A DNA stretch of 64,000 nt from Liopterus haemorrhoidalis (GCA_963971575.1 OZ020611.1:3720001-3784000), one strand, 5' to 3'; positions 33,795 to 45,102 are shown, counted from the first letter of the stretch. The notes: a model not told the origin generated them from the sequence alone. Numbers and translations: made by a program.

Positions 33795-34564
33795 GTTTCT
33801 TATTTTTGTACTGTTGGAATCACGGAAAATCATTTGTGTAGGCGACATTTTTATCCCCAGTATGGCCGTCGTTGAGCTACTTTATATAATCTAGTGACTT
33901 TAGTTTGCCCTAAGCACCAAATTTTATCGGCACGAATCTGAGTATAATCATTACAATTACAATTTTTAGAAAAAGGTTTATTTCTTATTTTAGTTTTTGT
34001 ATCTCTTCTAATTAGAATCAGTGATTTAAACTCAAGTTTAAAATTCCAACATTTACTTTAGTTGTAGAATTATAGTTTTCTACTAACCCGTCAGGAAACA
34101 AATGAGTTTTTTGTGTAAATGTCTGCTGGAAACTAAAACAAATGACTGTAATTTACTTGGTCAAGTTGAAAGTCTATTTAACATGTTTGAAGGAGCAAGG
34201 AATGCAAATAAGATTTTTCAAACAAGGTCGACTGCGGCAGTTGTGGCTACCAATACTTAACAGACTGCCGTTCAATTGCCAGCGGTTCTTTTAGTTGTGG
34301 TTCTTGACAAATACAGTTTCAATGACGAACTTTAGAACAACGTTGCAAGTTTTGCAAAAAATGTTTGTGAAGTGTTGCGAATTCAATGGTGATAAACAGA
34401 CATGAGAGGATGGACGTAGCGTACTATATTTAACGAATTCAATTTTTTTTGCAATTGCTGCTCCCCATCTTAACTTCCAAGCTTCGTAATGATATGGATC
34501 AAAAGAGAATTTAATCCCGCTTCTAATGATACCAAAAACTTTTGCCATCATGTTGTAATTTCAG
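33795..34564. other. Non-coding spacer
   Basis: An 86-codon minus-strand frame at 34291-34551 has no motif I recognise. No other feature is supported. Confidence 0.35.
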
Positions 34565-34850
34565 TTTTTACCAACCGCCAATATATATAAGGGAGATATT
34601 GTGATCATACCGATTTTGACATTTCGAGATTTCAATGGATCTCCACGAATTGAGGTCCCTACATAACGTTTTGACTAATTTTAGCATGATGTCTGTCGGT
34701 CTGTCTGTCCGTCCGTGTGTCCGTCCGTCCGTCCGTCCATCTGTCTGTCTGTGTACACGTGCAGCAAATTCGGCTAAAAGGATTTTTATGAAACTTCATA
34801 TTTAAGCTTCTGCCATCAATGGCACGAGTTGATCAACTTTTAGTAAAAAT
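34565..34850 (+). mobile_element. HINE-B fragment (left part)
   Basis: TTTTTACCAACCGCCAATATATATAAGGG begins the copy in spirit of the full element at 44443-45102, with the GTCTGTCC-type microsatellite near 34693-34752 and ACACGTGCAG after it. It stops near GATCAACTTTTAGTAAAAAT, where sequence of HINE-A type begins, so the two are fused here. Confidence 0.75.
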
Positions 34851-34879
34851 TTTTTTGTTAATTTTAATGGCAAAATGAT

Positions 34880-35818
34880 ACATATATTTAAAATAATTTA
34901 TCGTCCGTTGCTTTTAACACAAATTTTATGTTAAAATATGTTTATGTTAATTTTAATTCGAATTCCTAATACCAATATTTAGGATCCTAAATCTGTGCAG
35001 TATCTTTTTTTTTTATATAGCAAAGTTCATTAAGATATTGAAAATTGCGCCTATGGCTTCCATTGGTTGTTTAAAGTCATAAGCTCTGTCCTCTATGATT
35101 TCCCATACATTAAAACATAGAATTAAAACGTTTTTAAAAATTAAAGGCAACATTTACCAAAATATAACTAGAATTTTGAAAGAAAAAAATTAAACAAAAT
35201 AAAAATGCAAAAAAAAAACAGAAAAAAAATGTTTCCAGACCGGTAGCGAACCCTAGTGTGCAAATAAGAACGCGAGAAGGCTAACCATTACACTATGAAA
35301 GCGTACTGGTTTATTGTGTTACATAAGGTATTAAATATTTTACACCGTCAACCAAAAAACACAAAAATCGCGTTTTTTTCCGAAAACTTAATCTGATCAA
35401 AAATTCCTGTCGTACTATTCCGGTTCACACCAATGTACATTAATTAGAATTTTTTCAAATTTTGAGTTTAAATCATCTGGGTTACAGGTGTGGTACAATT
35501 TTTGCAGAATTTTGGCTAAAATTGTGTCAAAATAATTTATTGTGCAAAAATAAAATTTTGATCATTAATCCACGTACTAAGGACTTTCATGGATACTCTA
35601 CACAGAATTTTAAAAAAATATTTTATTTTTTTTGCGATTAGCACATATTTTTTTATATTTTTAGGGGGATATGTTTTTTAGATGTTTTAGTATTTTTCTT
35701 ATGTGCGGGTCAAAGAGTTGTATAAGCATTCCAAATTTCAACTCTCTAGGTTTAGCTGTTTGGCTACAATTTTTACCGAACAGACAGACAGACAGACGAC
35801 CTACAAAACCCTAAAAAT
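34880..35818 (-). mobile_element. HINE-A copy, right end missing
   Basis: In minus orientation the left end (CTACAAAACCCTAAAAA at 35801-35817) and a very short CAGA microsatellite are present. The segment between microsatellite and left repeat is shortened, missing the usual AAGGGTTTTTTGGTC. The cassette lies at about 35236-35310 (TCATAGTGTAATGGTTAGCC on the minus strand). The right terminal repeat and hairpin are replaced by the junction with HINE-B. Confidence 0.75.
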
Positions 35819-35965
35819 TGCATTCTTCAAAGAATTAATTCTTTAACAATTCGCTTATGGTTATATATATATATTTGGTTATGGAACCAAAATAAATTAA
35901 TTTAAAATGCAGTTTTTAACAAAAATATTTCATCTCTAAGTTTATTTTAATAAGCCCCTTCTTAA

Positions 35966-36572
35966 TAATAATAATAATTATAATAATAAATTTATTGACT
36001 TAGTTACATTAAATCTGTTTTAAGTCAGTCAAGACGTATACATTTAATTATACAATTATTATACGATTACAAGATTTGCATTACATTTTTAAAACCTATA
36101 TTTAAATAATTCTTCTATGTAGTAAAATGGATGCTAAGTAAAAAACTACTTCATCCTTTTTTTGAATTCGTTATAACTCAAACTTCTGAGTTCCACTGGT
36201 AACTTATTAAGTAGTTTGACTGCATAGAAGTTCTCACAATTACGAGATTTAGTAAGTTTCAGAAAATCTGGGTATAAATTCGACCTGCCTCTTGTGTTGT
36301 ATTGGTGTATATCCGCATGAGTTTGAAAACTGCATATTTTTTTATGGGTCAAAATTAGGGAATGGTACATGACCTCAGATGGAAAAGTCATTATATCTAA
36401 AGAAATAAAATTATTGCGAAAATCAGCTCTGTAGGTTGAACGTGTCATTACTCTGATTGCGCGTCGTTGTAAGCTAAAAATTCTGTTAGCTGCTGCCGCA
36501 TGACCCCATACTGTACTGCCATATGTCATTTGGGAGTGGAATAATGCATAGTATGCAATTCTATAAAATGAA
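35966..36572 (-). mobile_element. LINE 3' end, same family as 812-2941
   Basis: The (TAA)n tail near 35963-35990 is followed (plus strand) by AATTTATTGACTTAGTTACA and TTTTAAGTCAGTCAAG, nearly as in the first copy (ACTTTATTGACCTAGATACA, TTTTAAGTCAGTCAA). Only about 600 bp of the 3' part remain. Confidence 0.8.
36146..36572 (-). pseudogene. C-terminal part of a LINE reverse transcriptase protein
   Basis: The frame reads WGHAAAANRIFSLQRRAIRV, YHSLILTHKK and LPVELRSLSYNEFKKRMK. These align by eye with WGHSSAASRVFSLQRRAIRL, YHCLLYLHKK and FPANLRNLEYNKFKSFLKS of the protein at 919-2454. RT catalytic motifs are absent because of 5' truncation near 36572. Confidence 0.8.
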
Positions 36573-37406
36573 ATGAATTTATAATCTTAACAGAATATAC
36601 CACTTTTTTGAACACTTATCGCGATCTGTTTTAGCCCGGAGTATTAATCTAAAATATAGTATATTCTAGTGTTTCGCGCCCTAGGGCAACTAGAGCATCT
36701 ATTCCCTGAACTTCGAACATTGCTCGAGTTTTCATCATTAGTGTTTTACAACGGCCGTTATCTCGCGCTGGCTGCTGCAATTAAAAGGCAATCGTTACAG
36801 TCTCTTCATCACCGTTAATGACCCCCATTCTACCCCGGTAGATCCCCAATAACCCCGTCACTGGTCCCCTGATAGCCGTAGGCCATCTCTAATAACATGC
36901 TAATTCAATCAAGGATGATTGCAGATCGCGGAATCAATATACGCAGAACGTATTGTAAGAATTAGGTTAGTTGGGAGATTCTGGTTGTTTATTGGGATTT
37001 TTCTGTCAATATTGTGGGTAGAATACACGTATTACAGGAATTAGGTTACATTCGAGATTTTCGTTTTCCTTGTCAGATGTATCAATATGTTTTTTGTGAT
37101 TCGTGATAGCTTGAAGCTACAAAATTTATAAGCATTATTGTAAGATGGATAACTAAGGATTTTATGATCTCAGGGGCGAGAGTTCCAGTTCCTAATAAAC
37201 TCCCTAATGGTTATTAGACACATAATACATTTATGAAGCTAATAAATGTATTGTTGACATAGATAAAGAAGGAAATACATGCGAAACTGCCGTTATATTT
37301 TTTTAAACCAAATTAGCGCTGTAGTTGTTGGGTTATGGAACTAAAATTGGTAGGGGAGGAAAGGGTTGGGTTTTCGCGGGTATTTCAAATGCTTCAGTGG
37401 ATATAG
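36573..37406. other. Non-coding spacer
   Basis: The 17-base string TTGTTGGGTTATGGAAC near 37326-37342 recurs almost identically near 37972-37989 in the same orientation, enclosing the hairpin and THAP-like exon. No gene is supported. Confidence 0.35.
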
Positions 37407-37560
37407 TTGTAAGCATAATTAAATGTTATTATTAAATGAAACAATTGTTATGATTTATTTTGTCTATTTTTAATATTATTAACGACAACAATATTAAAAA
37501 TAAACAAAATAAATCATAACAATTGTGTCATTTAATAATAACATTTAATTATGTTTACAA
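37407..37560. repeat. Large near-perfect hairpin (71-bp arms)
   Basis: Arms 37407-37477 and 37490-37560 are reverse complements with three mismatches, separated by a 12-bp loop. They begin TTGTAAGCATAATTAAATG. Such high identity points to a recent origin as a foldback element or by palindromic duplication. No target duplication was recognised. Confidence 0.85.
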
Positions 37561-37657
37561 TTAAGAACAAGCAGTTAGGAATTATACAGAAACAGAAAAA
37601 CAATAACTAGCAGAAATAATTATTTATTAAGTAGGCTAACATATAACATAATATTTA

Positions 37658-37831
37658 CTAATACTTAATATTTATGGACACTTCCATGGACAAGCCATCC
37701 AATTTTGGATTTCCAATGTTCCTCATCCACGCTTTATAAAATTCTGGAGCCACACGTGTCTTCGGGTTTGGAAAGCGATACCTTGTAGGTTCACTACTAT
37801 CACACCCCAAAAGAAAGCATTTAACACCCAT
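37658..37831 (-). pseudogene. THAP-type zinc-finger N-terminal exon fragment
   Basis: The 57-codon minus-strand frame starts MGVKCFLLGCDSSEPTRYRF and continues PNPKTRVAPEFYKAWMRNIG. It shows the first half of a THAP domain: the C-x4-C pair at residues 5-10, RFP at 19-21 and the invariant-type Trp at 35. The second Cys/His pair is absent before the stop, so this is an isolated exon or a remnant. THAP domains bind DNA in P-element transposases and host proteins. No downstream exon was found on the minus strand. Confidence 0.55.
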
Positions 37832-38516
37832 TTTCCGAATTAAACAATGAAATTACAAAATGACAGAAGACGATTTTGACACTAATTACAGATTTTGACG
37901 CTAATGACGGAAGCCGTAACAGGCAACATCCTGTCATGCGTGTAGCTATAGCGACTGGGGCGCTATTCGTGTTGGGTTATGGAACGTAATATGGTTTTCG
38001 TTTTGCCATTAGAGTTTCACCCCCTGATTGGTGATTTCCAAGTTATAAAATCCTTCTAATAGTTTACTAGCAACATAATATTTTGTTTTTGTATTGGTAT
38101 TTCTTATGAAGATAGTATATCTTATGAAGATGGTACAAGAGGGCTAGAGCTATACGTAAATTAATAGAGCTAAAGTGAGATGAAATTTTACCATTGAATA
38201 TTTTGACATTTAATATTTTGACATTAAATAGTTTGATTTTATATTCAATGACGCTACGTATATTTTTTGTTACTGTTAAAATGACAATTAAACGGCGTTC
38301 AACAAATTTTACAACAGAAAAAGAGGATAATATAGATTGAAGAGCAGTTAATAAAAATAACATTTTATAATACAAAAGTGATTGAAAATGAGAAGATAGC
38401 AATATTTTGCTTTATTTTACATTCCTTAAACAATATGAATTAAACTTATCAGCAATTTACAGCCACACATCTTTATTATTCTGCCAATAATTGCGTCTGT
38501 CTTCTTATTTTCTATC
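37832..38516. other. Non-coding spacer
   Basis: A 111-codon minus-strand frame (38067-38402) contains local duplications (FNVKILNVKIFNGKI) arising from a short DNA repeat near 38190-38240. I do not support it as a gene. Confidence 0.35.
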
Positions 38517-38569
38517 ATTTTTAGGGTTTTGTAGGTATGACCAAAAAACCCTTATACCGTCATTTTGTC

Positions 38570-38620
<51 letters not shown>

Positions 38621-39615
38621 GGTCGGTCTGTCTGTCTGTCTGTCTGTTCGATAAAAATTGTAGCCAAACGGCTAAACCTAGAGAGTTGAAATTTGGCACT
38701 CTTATACAAATCTTTGACCCGCACATAGGAAAAATACTAAAACATCTAAAAAACATATCCCACTAAAAATATAAACAAATATGAGATCATCGAAAAAAAA
38801 AAATATTAGGGAGTAGGGTATCAAATGAAAGCCCTTGGTACGTGGATTAACGATCAAATTTTTATTTTTGCAAAATAAATTATTTTGAAGCGATTTTTGC
38901 CAAAATTGTGCAAAAAAATGGTACCCTGTAGCCCAGATGGTTTAAACTAAAAATCTGAAAAAATTGTAAGTAATGAACATTGGTGTGAACCGGAATAGTA
39001 GAACAGGAATTTTTGATCAGATTACGTTTTTGGAAAAAAAAATGTATTTTTTTGTGATTTTCGGCTAATAATGTACACAAGTTTTAGCTTTGTAGCACGC
39101 TACACTGGAACGTGTATGCTGGTGTAGTGGTTTTAACGCTGGAGTTTCACCCAAGTAACTCGATCCGAAAGGGATCGAACCCTGCGAGAAGAGACAGAAT
39201 TTTTTTTTTTTAAATTTTTTATATTGTTTAAATTATTTTTTCAAAATTCTAGTTATATTTTGGCAAATGTTGCATTTAATTTTTAAAAGCGTAAATTTAA
39301 TAACTAGTGGAAATTGTTTAAATTATAATTTAATTCTGTTTCAATGTACACGAAATCAGAGGGGCGGAACTTATAACAACCAATAGAAGCCATAGGCGCA
39401 ATTTTTAAAATTCTTAATGAACCTTGCTATATAAAAAAAAAATACTGCACATATTTAGAAACCTAAATAATGGCATTAGGCGTTCGAATTAAAATTAACA
39501 AAAAAAAATATTTTAATATAAAATTTGTTTTGGCATCCCAAATAATCATCATTCACTTACTAAATACCTGCAAAACCCTGAAATGTGTGAAAATTCACAC
39601 TTCACATAAATTTTT
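38517..39615 (+). mobile_element. HINE-A copy, full length
   Basis: Both termini are present. The GTCT run (about 38569-38647) is interrupted by GGTCGGTCTG. The cassette at about 39113-39186 reads GCTGGTGTAGTGGTTTTAACG and GGGATCGAACCCTG, the same cassette type as at 54234-54303. The right terminal inverted repeat reads ATACCTGCAAAACCCT, closer to the left repeat than in other copies. Confidence 0.85.
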
Positions 39616-40778
39616 ATATAAATAGTAATGCTCAAGGTACCTATTGTTTGTAATGTGTTGAAATCCTAATTAAAATATTAACACATTTTGCGAACTTGTT
39701 TTAGGTTATATGTCAGTTTATTAAGCAGTTCATGTTGCCCATAAGTTATTAGACAAATAAGCCTATTTATTAGCAACCTAATAACTATTTCGGGGTGGAA
39801 CTCGGGGTAAACAGTCTTTTCTGATGGTGCTTCATTACCAAAAGTTGAACGAAGCGAATCAATTTATTGTTATTGAGTTAGGCCTTAACTAAAATCGTAA
39901 AAAATCATACAACGAAAACCTTCACGAGAAATATCCATTTTTTCACAAACTTCTTTTTTTTCACACTCACTGTCAACCAACTACTCGGTCAATTTATAAG
40001 CTGCCATTGATTTCACAATAAAAAATGTTAAATTTTACGAATATAGTAATGACACATATCAATATTGCCATCAAGTGGTGTGCCATCTCGTATAATATTT
40101 TTGGGTCATACCTACAAAACATTAAAAATATCACCTGTAAATTTACATACATTGACTTATGAACTTTGTCACGCAAACCCGAAGTATATAACAGGTGTAA
40201 TAATTATTTGTAATATTATATACACTGTTGTATATCATTTATATCCAATTAAAATCGCATCATTAAAATATTTGGTGAAAATGAAAGGAGTCCCTGTATA
40301 GCCATCGATATTCCCAACCAAATTGTTCGTAGTTGAACATCTCTACCGGGAGATGCAAAACGCCTGCGGCTTCAACATTATCAGAGACTTGCGTTTCGAG
40401 CGATAATACAACGATAACCAGAGCACAAGAGCACAGGGGTACAGCACAGCAGAGCACGGCACACTGATTGGAGCTGGGAAGAAAGTGTTTTCTCTCAATG
40501 GCAAAAATACCTTATCTCTGTGAGACGAGCTTCATAATTCAAAACCAGCAATTACCCTGAGGGCTCGAGCTTACAACTTCCACCCCCAGACACCCCCTTG
40601 GGACCATGACAAAAGCTTATATGAGGGTCACAAAGTTCTTATTCTGAGTAGCTTACACGATGACTGATAAAAGTATATGAAAGAAATCCTAAACCTTATA
40701 TGGGGAATATAATAATTATTTTTTGTTTGTTTCAGAATATATATTTGACGTGAAGAGAAAAGATAAAGGAATACATCA
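39616..40778. other. Non-coding spacer with a HINE-A scrap
   Basis: A minus-orientation HINE-A left end (GGTCATACCTACAAAACATT) lies at 40105-40131. Short frames around 39994-40457 overlap on both strands and show no motif. Confidence 0.35.
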
Positions 40779-41919
40779 ATGTATTTAAATTACACTATTA
40801 CTTTTTACTTTTACTTTTCGTTACTCTTAAGTAACTACTTAGAGGATCGTGGGCAGAATGTACTTTGGGATAATTTACTGTCAGACACAATATGCAATGA
40901 ATTAGGTATTCCTCAGGGAAGTATGCTTGTGCCATTCTTATTCATTGTATATATAAATGATATAATAAAATGTCTTAAAAAATGTAAGATTGTGTTATTT
41001 GCGGACGATACGCTAATATATGTATGGGGATAATCCTAGTAACGTTATTGAAGAATTAAATATGGAGCTAGAGATTTTGAATAGATGTCATCTCTAATGT
41101 TACTTTTGTTAAAGATCTGGGAATAAAATTTGATCAGAAATTAATATTTGATATACATATTGACAACATTATTAAAAATGCTTATAAAATGTTAGGGTTC
41201 GTTACCAGAATTTCTAAAAATTTTAAATCCCATACACTGATTTCTCTCTATTTTTCTTTAGTTAGAATTCTGTTGAAATTTTGCTCCGTTAGTTGGTCTC
41301 CACAGTATCTTGTATACATTAATCGCATTGAAAATGTACAAAAAAGATTTTTAAAATATATCAATTTCAGATTCACTAATATTAACTTAATACTTTTGTC
41401 ATTAGAAAATAGAAGAATTATTTTAGATATCAGTTTTGTTACAAGATTTTCAATAACTTAATTAATAGCCCTGATCTTTTAAGTAAATTTAATATTCATG
41501 TTCCCTCTTACAATATTAGAAATACTGAATTTTTAATATTATCTAATAACAGAACTAATTCTTCATATAATGCCCCAATTAATCGTATATCATTAAATTT
41601 CAACAATTATTTTCTCTCCTTTTTTGAAAATTTACAAAAAAGATTTTTAAAATACATCAATTTCAGATTCACTAATATTAACTTAATACTTTTGTCATTA
41701 GAAAATAGAAGAATTATTTTAGATATCAGTTTTGTTACAAGATTTTCAATAACTTAATTAATAGCCCAGATCTTTTAAGTAAATTTAATATTCATGTTCC
41801 CTCTTAAAATATTATAAATACTGAATTTTTAATATTATCTAATAACAGAACTAATTCTTCATATAATGCCCCAATTAATCGTATATCATTAAATTTCAAC
41901 AATTTTTTTCTCTCCTTTT
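40779..41919 (+). pseudogene. LINE reverse transcriptase fragment with deletion and tandem duplication
   Basis: SNYLEDRGQN, LGIPQGSMLVPFLFIVYIND and the catalytic LFADDTLIYV are followed by a stop at 41031. After a gap come VKDLGIKFDQKL and AYKMLGFVTRISKNF, typical of the region after the palm. The segment between palm and thumb is missing. The C-terminal part is duplicated in tandem (see 41338-41919). A HINE-A copy abuts its 3' side. RT grouping is uncertain. Confidence 0.75.
41338..41919 (+). repeat. 296-bp tandem duplication inside the LINE fragment
   Basis: The block starting ACAAAAAAGATTTTTAAAAT at 41338 repeats from 41634 with few differences. Both start points share GAAAATNTACAAAAAAG, so unequal exchange at this short direct repeat is the likely origin. 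The second unit ends at the HINE-A insertion. Confidence 0.85.
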
Positions 41920-43112
41920 TTAGGTATGACCAAAAAACCCTTATACCGTCATTTTGTCGTCTGTCTGTCTGTCTGTCTGTATGTCTGTCTGTTCGGTAAA
42001 AATTGTAGCCAAACGGCTAAAGCTAGAGAGTTGAAATTTTGCATGCTTATACAACTCTTTGACCCGCACATAGGAAAAATACTAAAACATCTAAAAAACA
42101 TATCCCCCTAAAAATATAAACAAATATGTGCTCATCGAAAAAAAAAATATTTTTTTTTAAATTCTGAGTAGGGTATCAAATGAAAGCCCTTGGTACGTGG
42201 ATTAACGATCAAATTTTTATTTTTGCAAATAAAATTATTTTGAAGTGATTTTTGCCAAAATTCAAAATCAGATTATGTTTTTGGAAAAAAAGGCATTTTT
42301 TGTGTTTTTTTGCTAATAATGTTGAAAACTTATAGTTATATAACACACTAAACTGTAACTTGTATTTTCTATCAAGGTGCAATGGTTACGGTACTAGCGT
42401 TCTGCCCAAGAAAATGAGTTCGAATCCCACGAGAAGAGACAATATTATTTTTTATTTATTTTTTTTGCATTTTTATTTTATTTAAATTATTTTTTCAAAA
42501 TTCTAGTTATATTTTGGCAAAAAACCAGTGGAAATTGTTGAAATAATAATTTAATTCTGTTTGAATGTACACGAAATCAAAGGGAGGAGCTATGACTAGA
42601 AACAACCAATGAAGCCATAGGCGCAATTTTCAAAATCTTAATGAACCTTGCTATATAAAAAAAATACTGCACATATTAAGAAACCTAAATAATGGTATTA
42701 GGCACTCGAATTAAAATTAACATAAAAATATTTTAACATAAAATTTGTTTTTAAAGCTCTTAGATTAAGAGATGATAAATTATTTTTAAAATATTGTTCA
42801 TTTTACAGTGAATACTACAAAGCAAAATATGTCCTACACACTCAGCATTCCGCCTCCACTTAATATTTTTAGATTATATATCAATCTAAGAGGAATTTTT
42901 TCAAAATTTTATTGAACCTTGCTATATAAAAAAAAATACTGCACATATTTAGAAACATACATAATGGTATTAGGCATTCGAATTAAAATTAACAAAAAAA
43001 AAAAAATTTTAACATAACATTTGTTTTGGCATTCCAAATAATCATTTTTCACTTACTAAATACCTGCGAAACCCTGAAATGTGTGAAAATTCACACTTTA
43101 CATAATTTTTTT
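41917..43112 (+). mobile_element. HINE-A mosaic copy
   Basis: The left end reads TTTTTTAGGTATGACC, lacking about ten bases of the inverted repeat, as if deleted between the two TAGG motifs. The GTCT run is near 41956-41992 and the cassette near 42375-42431. The right half is mosaic: a first block with CTTGCTATATAAAA (about 42645), then the variant block with ATGTCCTACACACTCAGCAT (about 42827) known from 6109-7041, then a second CTTGCTATATAAAA block (about 42920), and finally the normal terminus. Recombination between two element variants is the likely explanation. Confidence 0.8.
42375..42431 (+). other. tRNA-like cassette with a good B box inside HINE-A
   Basis: GTGCAATGGTTACGGTACTAG gives an A-box-like start and GAGTTCGAATCCCAC a canonical B box at 42415-42429. 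The cassette is shorter than a tRNA and has no cloverleaf that I could fold by hand. It differs in sequence from the cassettes at the same position in other copies. Confidence 0.5.
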
Positions 43113-44442
43113 TTTAAATTTTAATCATTCATCGTGTTGAAGACTCATTTGACGAGTATTATTGTTTATGGTTGAAAAATTGTATCGTCTGAATAAAAAC
43201 TTAATTTCTTGTTTATTTATTTTTAAATGAAATTTATTAGAGTACCTAATTAAATATATTTTTAATGAGTGACTTAATGTAACGATCGTCCCAGGGGGGG
43301 GGGGTAAAAAGTCTCTCCTAGGGCTCCAGACTAGCTAAGGCTTATTTTTTACAAGAAAAATTAATTCGATGTACGTAATTCCGTCCTACGAGTTTAATCT
43401 TAAGAGCGTGTTTTTTCCGTAAAGCGGGGTATTAATGTATAAATAGTGAAAATCCAAATATATGTGCATATAAAACTGTAAAAATACAGTAATAAAAATC
43501 CAATTTAGACTAATATCAGCTTATAAACATTTTAATCCAGATTAAAAAGTTGAAATATTTTTTTATAAAAAATAATTTAGTTGGAGCAAAAAATTCTTAT
43601 ATTATGATGAAAGCAATTATGATAAAAGGGGGAGATAATAAAAACCTTTCTGGCTTTAAATATTTTTGTATTTTGTGATAACGTTAATTATTTTTATAAA
43701 GCAGTTTTTTATGACTTAATTCTAATTAATGGCCAGCCCTGTTTCCGCTGGTTGATTAGGCCCACTCTTGCAAAATGTCACAAATAAAAATTAAGATCCT
43801 CTGCAAAATAGAGATTGCAGATAAATTTTGAATAATTTGAGAAAAAAGTTACACAATATATAAATTAAAAAGTTTAAATTACTTCTGGTTTGTTAAGAAA
43901 ATTTACGTTTAACAACAGTTTACGAAAACTCATTTATAATAAGAGCACATATTGTACCAGTGTCCTATTTAACCGAGAATTTATTGGAATCTCGAAAACT
44001 GTAAGAGATATATTTTCTTTAGTTTAAGCGGAAATAAACGTTTTGTTTTCTTAAGTTGTCACGAAAACCGTGATTGCCTAGGTTATTTTATGTTTCATGT
44101 TGGCAGGTTCGAAAAAAATTGTAGCCCAATAGCAGAAAGCTACCTAGAAAGCAAGATCTAATCTATAAAGTTGAAATTTTGCATGTTCCAACAACTTTTT
44201 GATCCACATACACAGGAAAAAATTCATAAGTGTGGAAGTTCATTCTGAATTCGGTTAAAATTTTAGTGTTAAAATTTTCATTTAAAAAAATTAAAAAGTT
44301 CACTATTTTTAACCAAACCAAAGTTCATTTATTCAGATTATTGTTATTTTTATGAAATATTATTTTTTCAGTGTTAAAATTAACACTATTTATTTTCTAA
44401 CACTAAATTTAACCCTACTCTTTTAAGTTCCTTTAACACTAC
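43113..44442. other. Non-coding stretch with old HINE fragment and a TTAACACT repeat region
   Basis: A G-run lies near 43296-43306. An old plus-orientation HINE-A fragment is at 44103-44225 (AAAATTGTAGCCCAATAGC, GTTGAAATTTTGCATG). From about 44245 to 44440 TTAACACT recurs in both orientations, including the palindrome AGTGTTAAAATTAACACT near 44371-44388, and the outer parts look like diverged inverted arms of a small element. No gene is supported. Confidence 0.45.
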
Positions 44443-45102
44443 TTTTTACCGACCGCCAACATATATAAGGGAGGTTTTGTGATCATACCGATTTTGACAT
44501 TTTGAGATTTCGATGGATCTCCACGAATTGAGGTCCCAACATAAAGTTTTGACTATTTGTAGCATGATGTCTGTCGGTCTGTCTGTCCGTCCATCTGTCT
44601 GTCCGTCTGTCTGTCCGTCTGTCTGTCCGTCTGTCCGTCTGTCTGTGTACACGTGCAGAGCAAATTCGGCTGAAAGGATTTTTATAAAACTTCATATTTA
44701 AGTTTTTGCCATCAATGGCACAAGTTGATCAACTTTTGGTAAAAATCGGTTGACTAAAAATGGGAGTTTATTCGTGTCGATTTTAAGATTTTTGTGAATA
44801 TTTCATAACAGAAAAATATTTCGAAAAAATTTATTGAACAAAAGTTGCTATAAAAGCAATAATTAATAAATTTTATTTGAGACATTTTTTTGATAAAACG
44901 AAAAAATTTTGAAAAATGTTTCGAAATTTTTTCCAAGTCTCAATTTTTTCATATTTATATGTAACATTTCCATGGTCATGATAAATAATATCTCTGTTAG
45001 AAAATATTAAGCCAAGTTATTTCTACTCTGCTGCTAGAATGTATTTTATACAAGTACTTTATGATGGCGGTCGGTTCTGTGGTGGCCACAGCTGATTTTT
45101 TT
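44443..45102 (+). mobile_element. HINE-B copy, full length
   Basis: The element starts TTTTT then ACCGACCGCCAACATATATA. ACCGACCGCCA (44448-44458) recurs inverted as TGGCGGTCGGT at 45065-45075, followed by the hairpin CTGTGGTGGCCACAG (45077-45091) and GCTGATTTTTTT. The microsatellite (GTCT/GTCC, about 44571-44645) is followed by ACACGTGCAGAGCAAATTCGG. From CGGTTGACT near 44747 to about 44905 it matches the HINE-C arm. The plan is the same as in HINE-A although the sequences are unrelated. No protein is encoded. Confidence 0.8.

Noticed and set aside
37326..37989. Direct TTGTTGGGTTATGGAAC repeats as solo-LTR borders
   Set aside because: The repeats are too short, lack TG...CA ends and primer-binding features, and no retroviral-type genes are present.
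38569..38647. CRISPR-like array
   Set aside because: The 4-bp repeats without spacers are a simple microsatellite in eukaryotic DNA.
38491..38766. Frames rich in CLSVCLSV or RQTDRQTD (also at 8058-8270, 14217-14405, 44446-44701, 53660-53869)
   Set aside because: They are translations of the GTCT/CAGA microsatellites inside HINE elements, present on both strands and in several frames.
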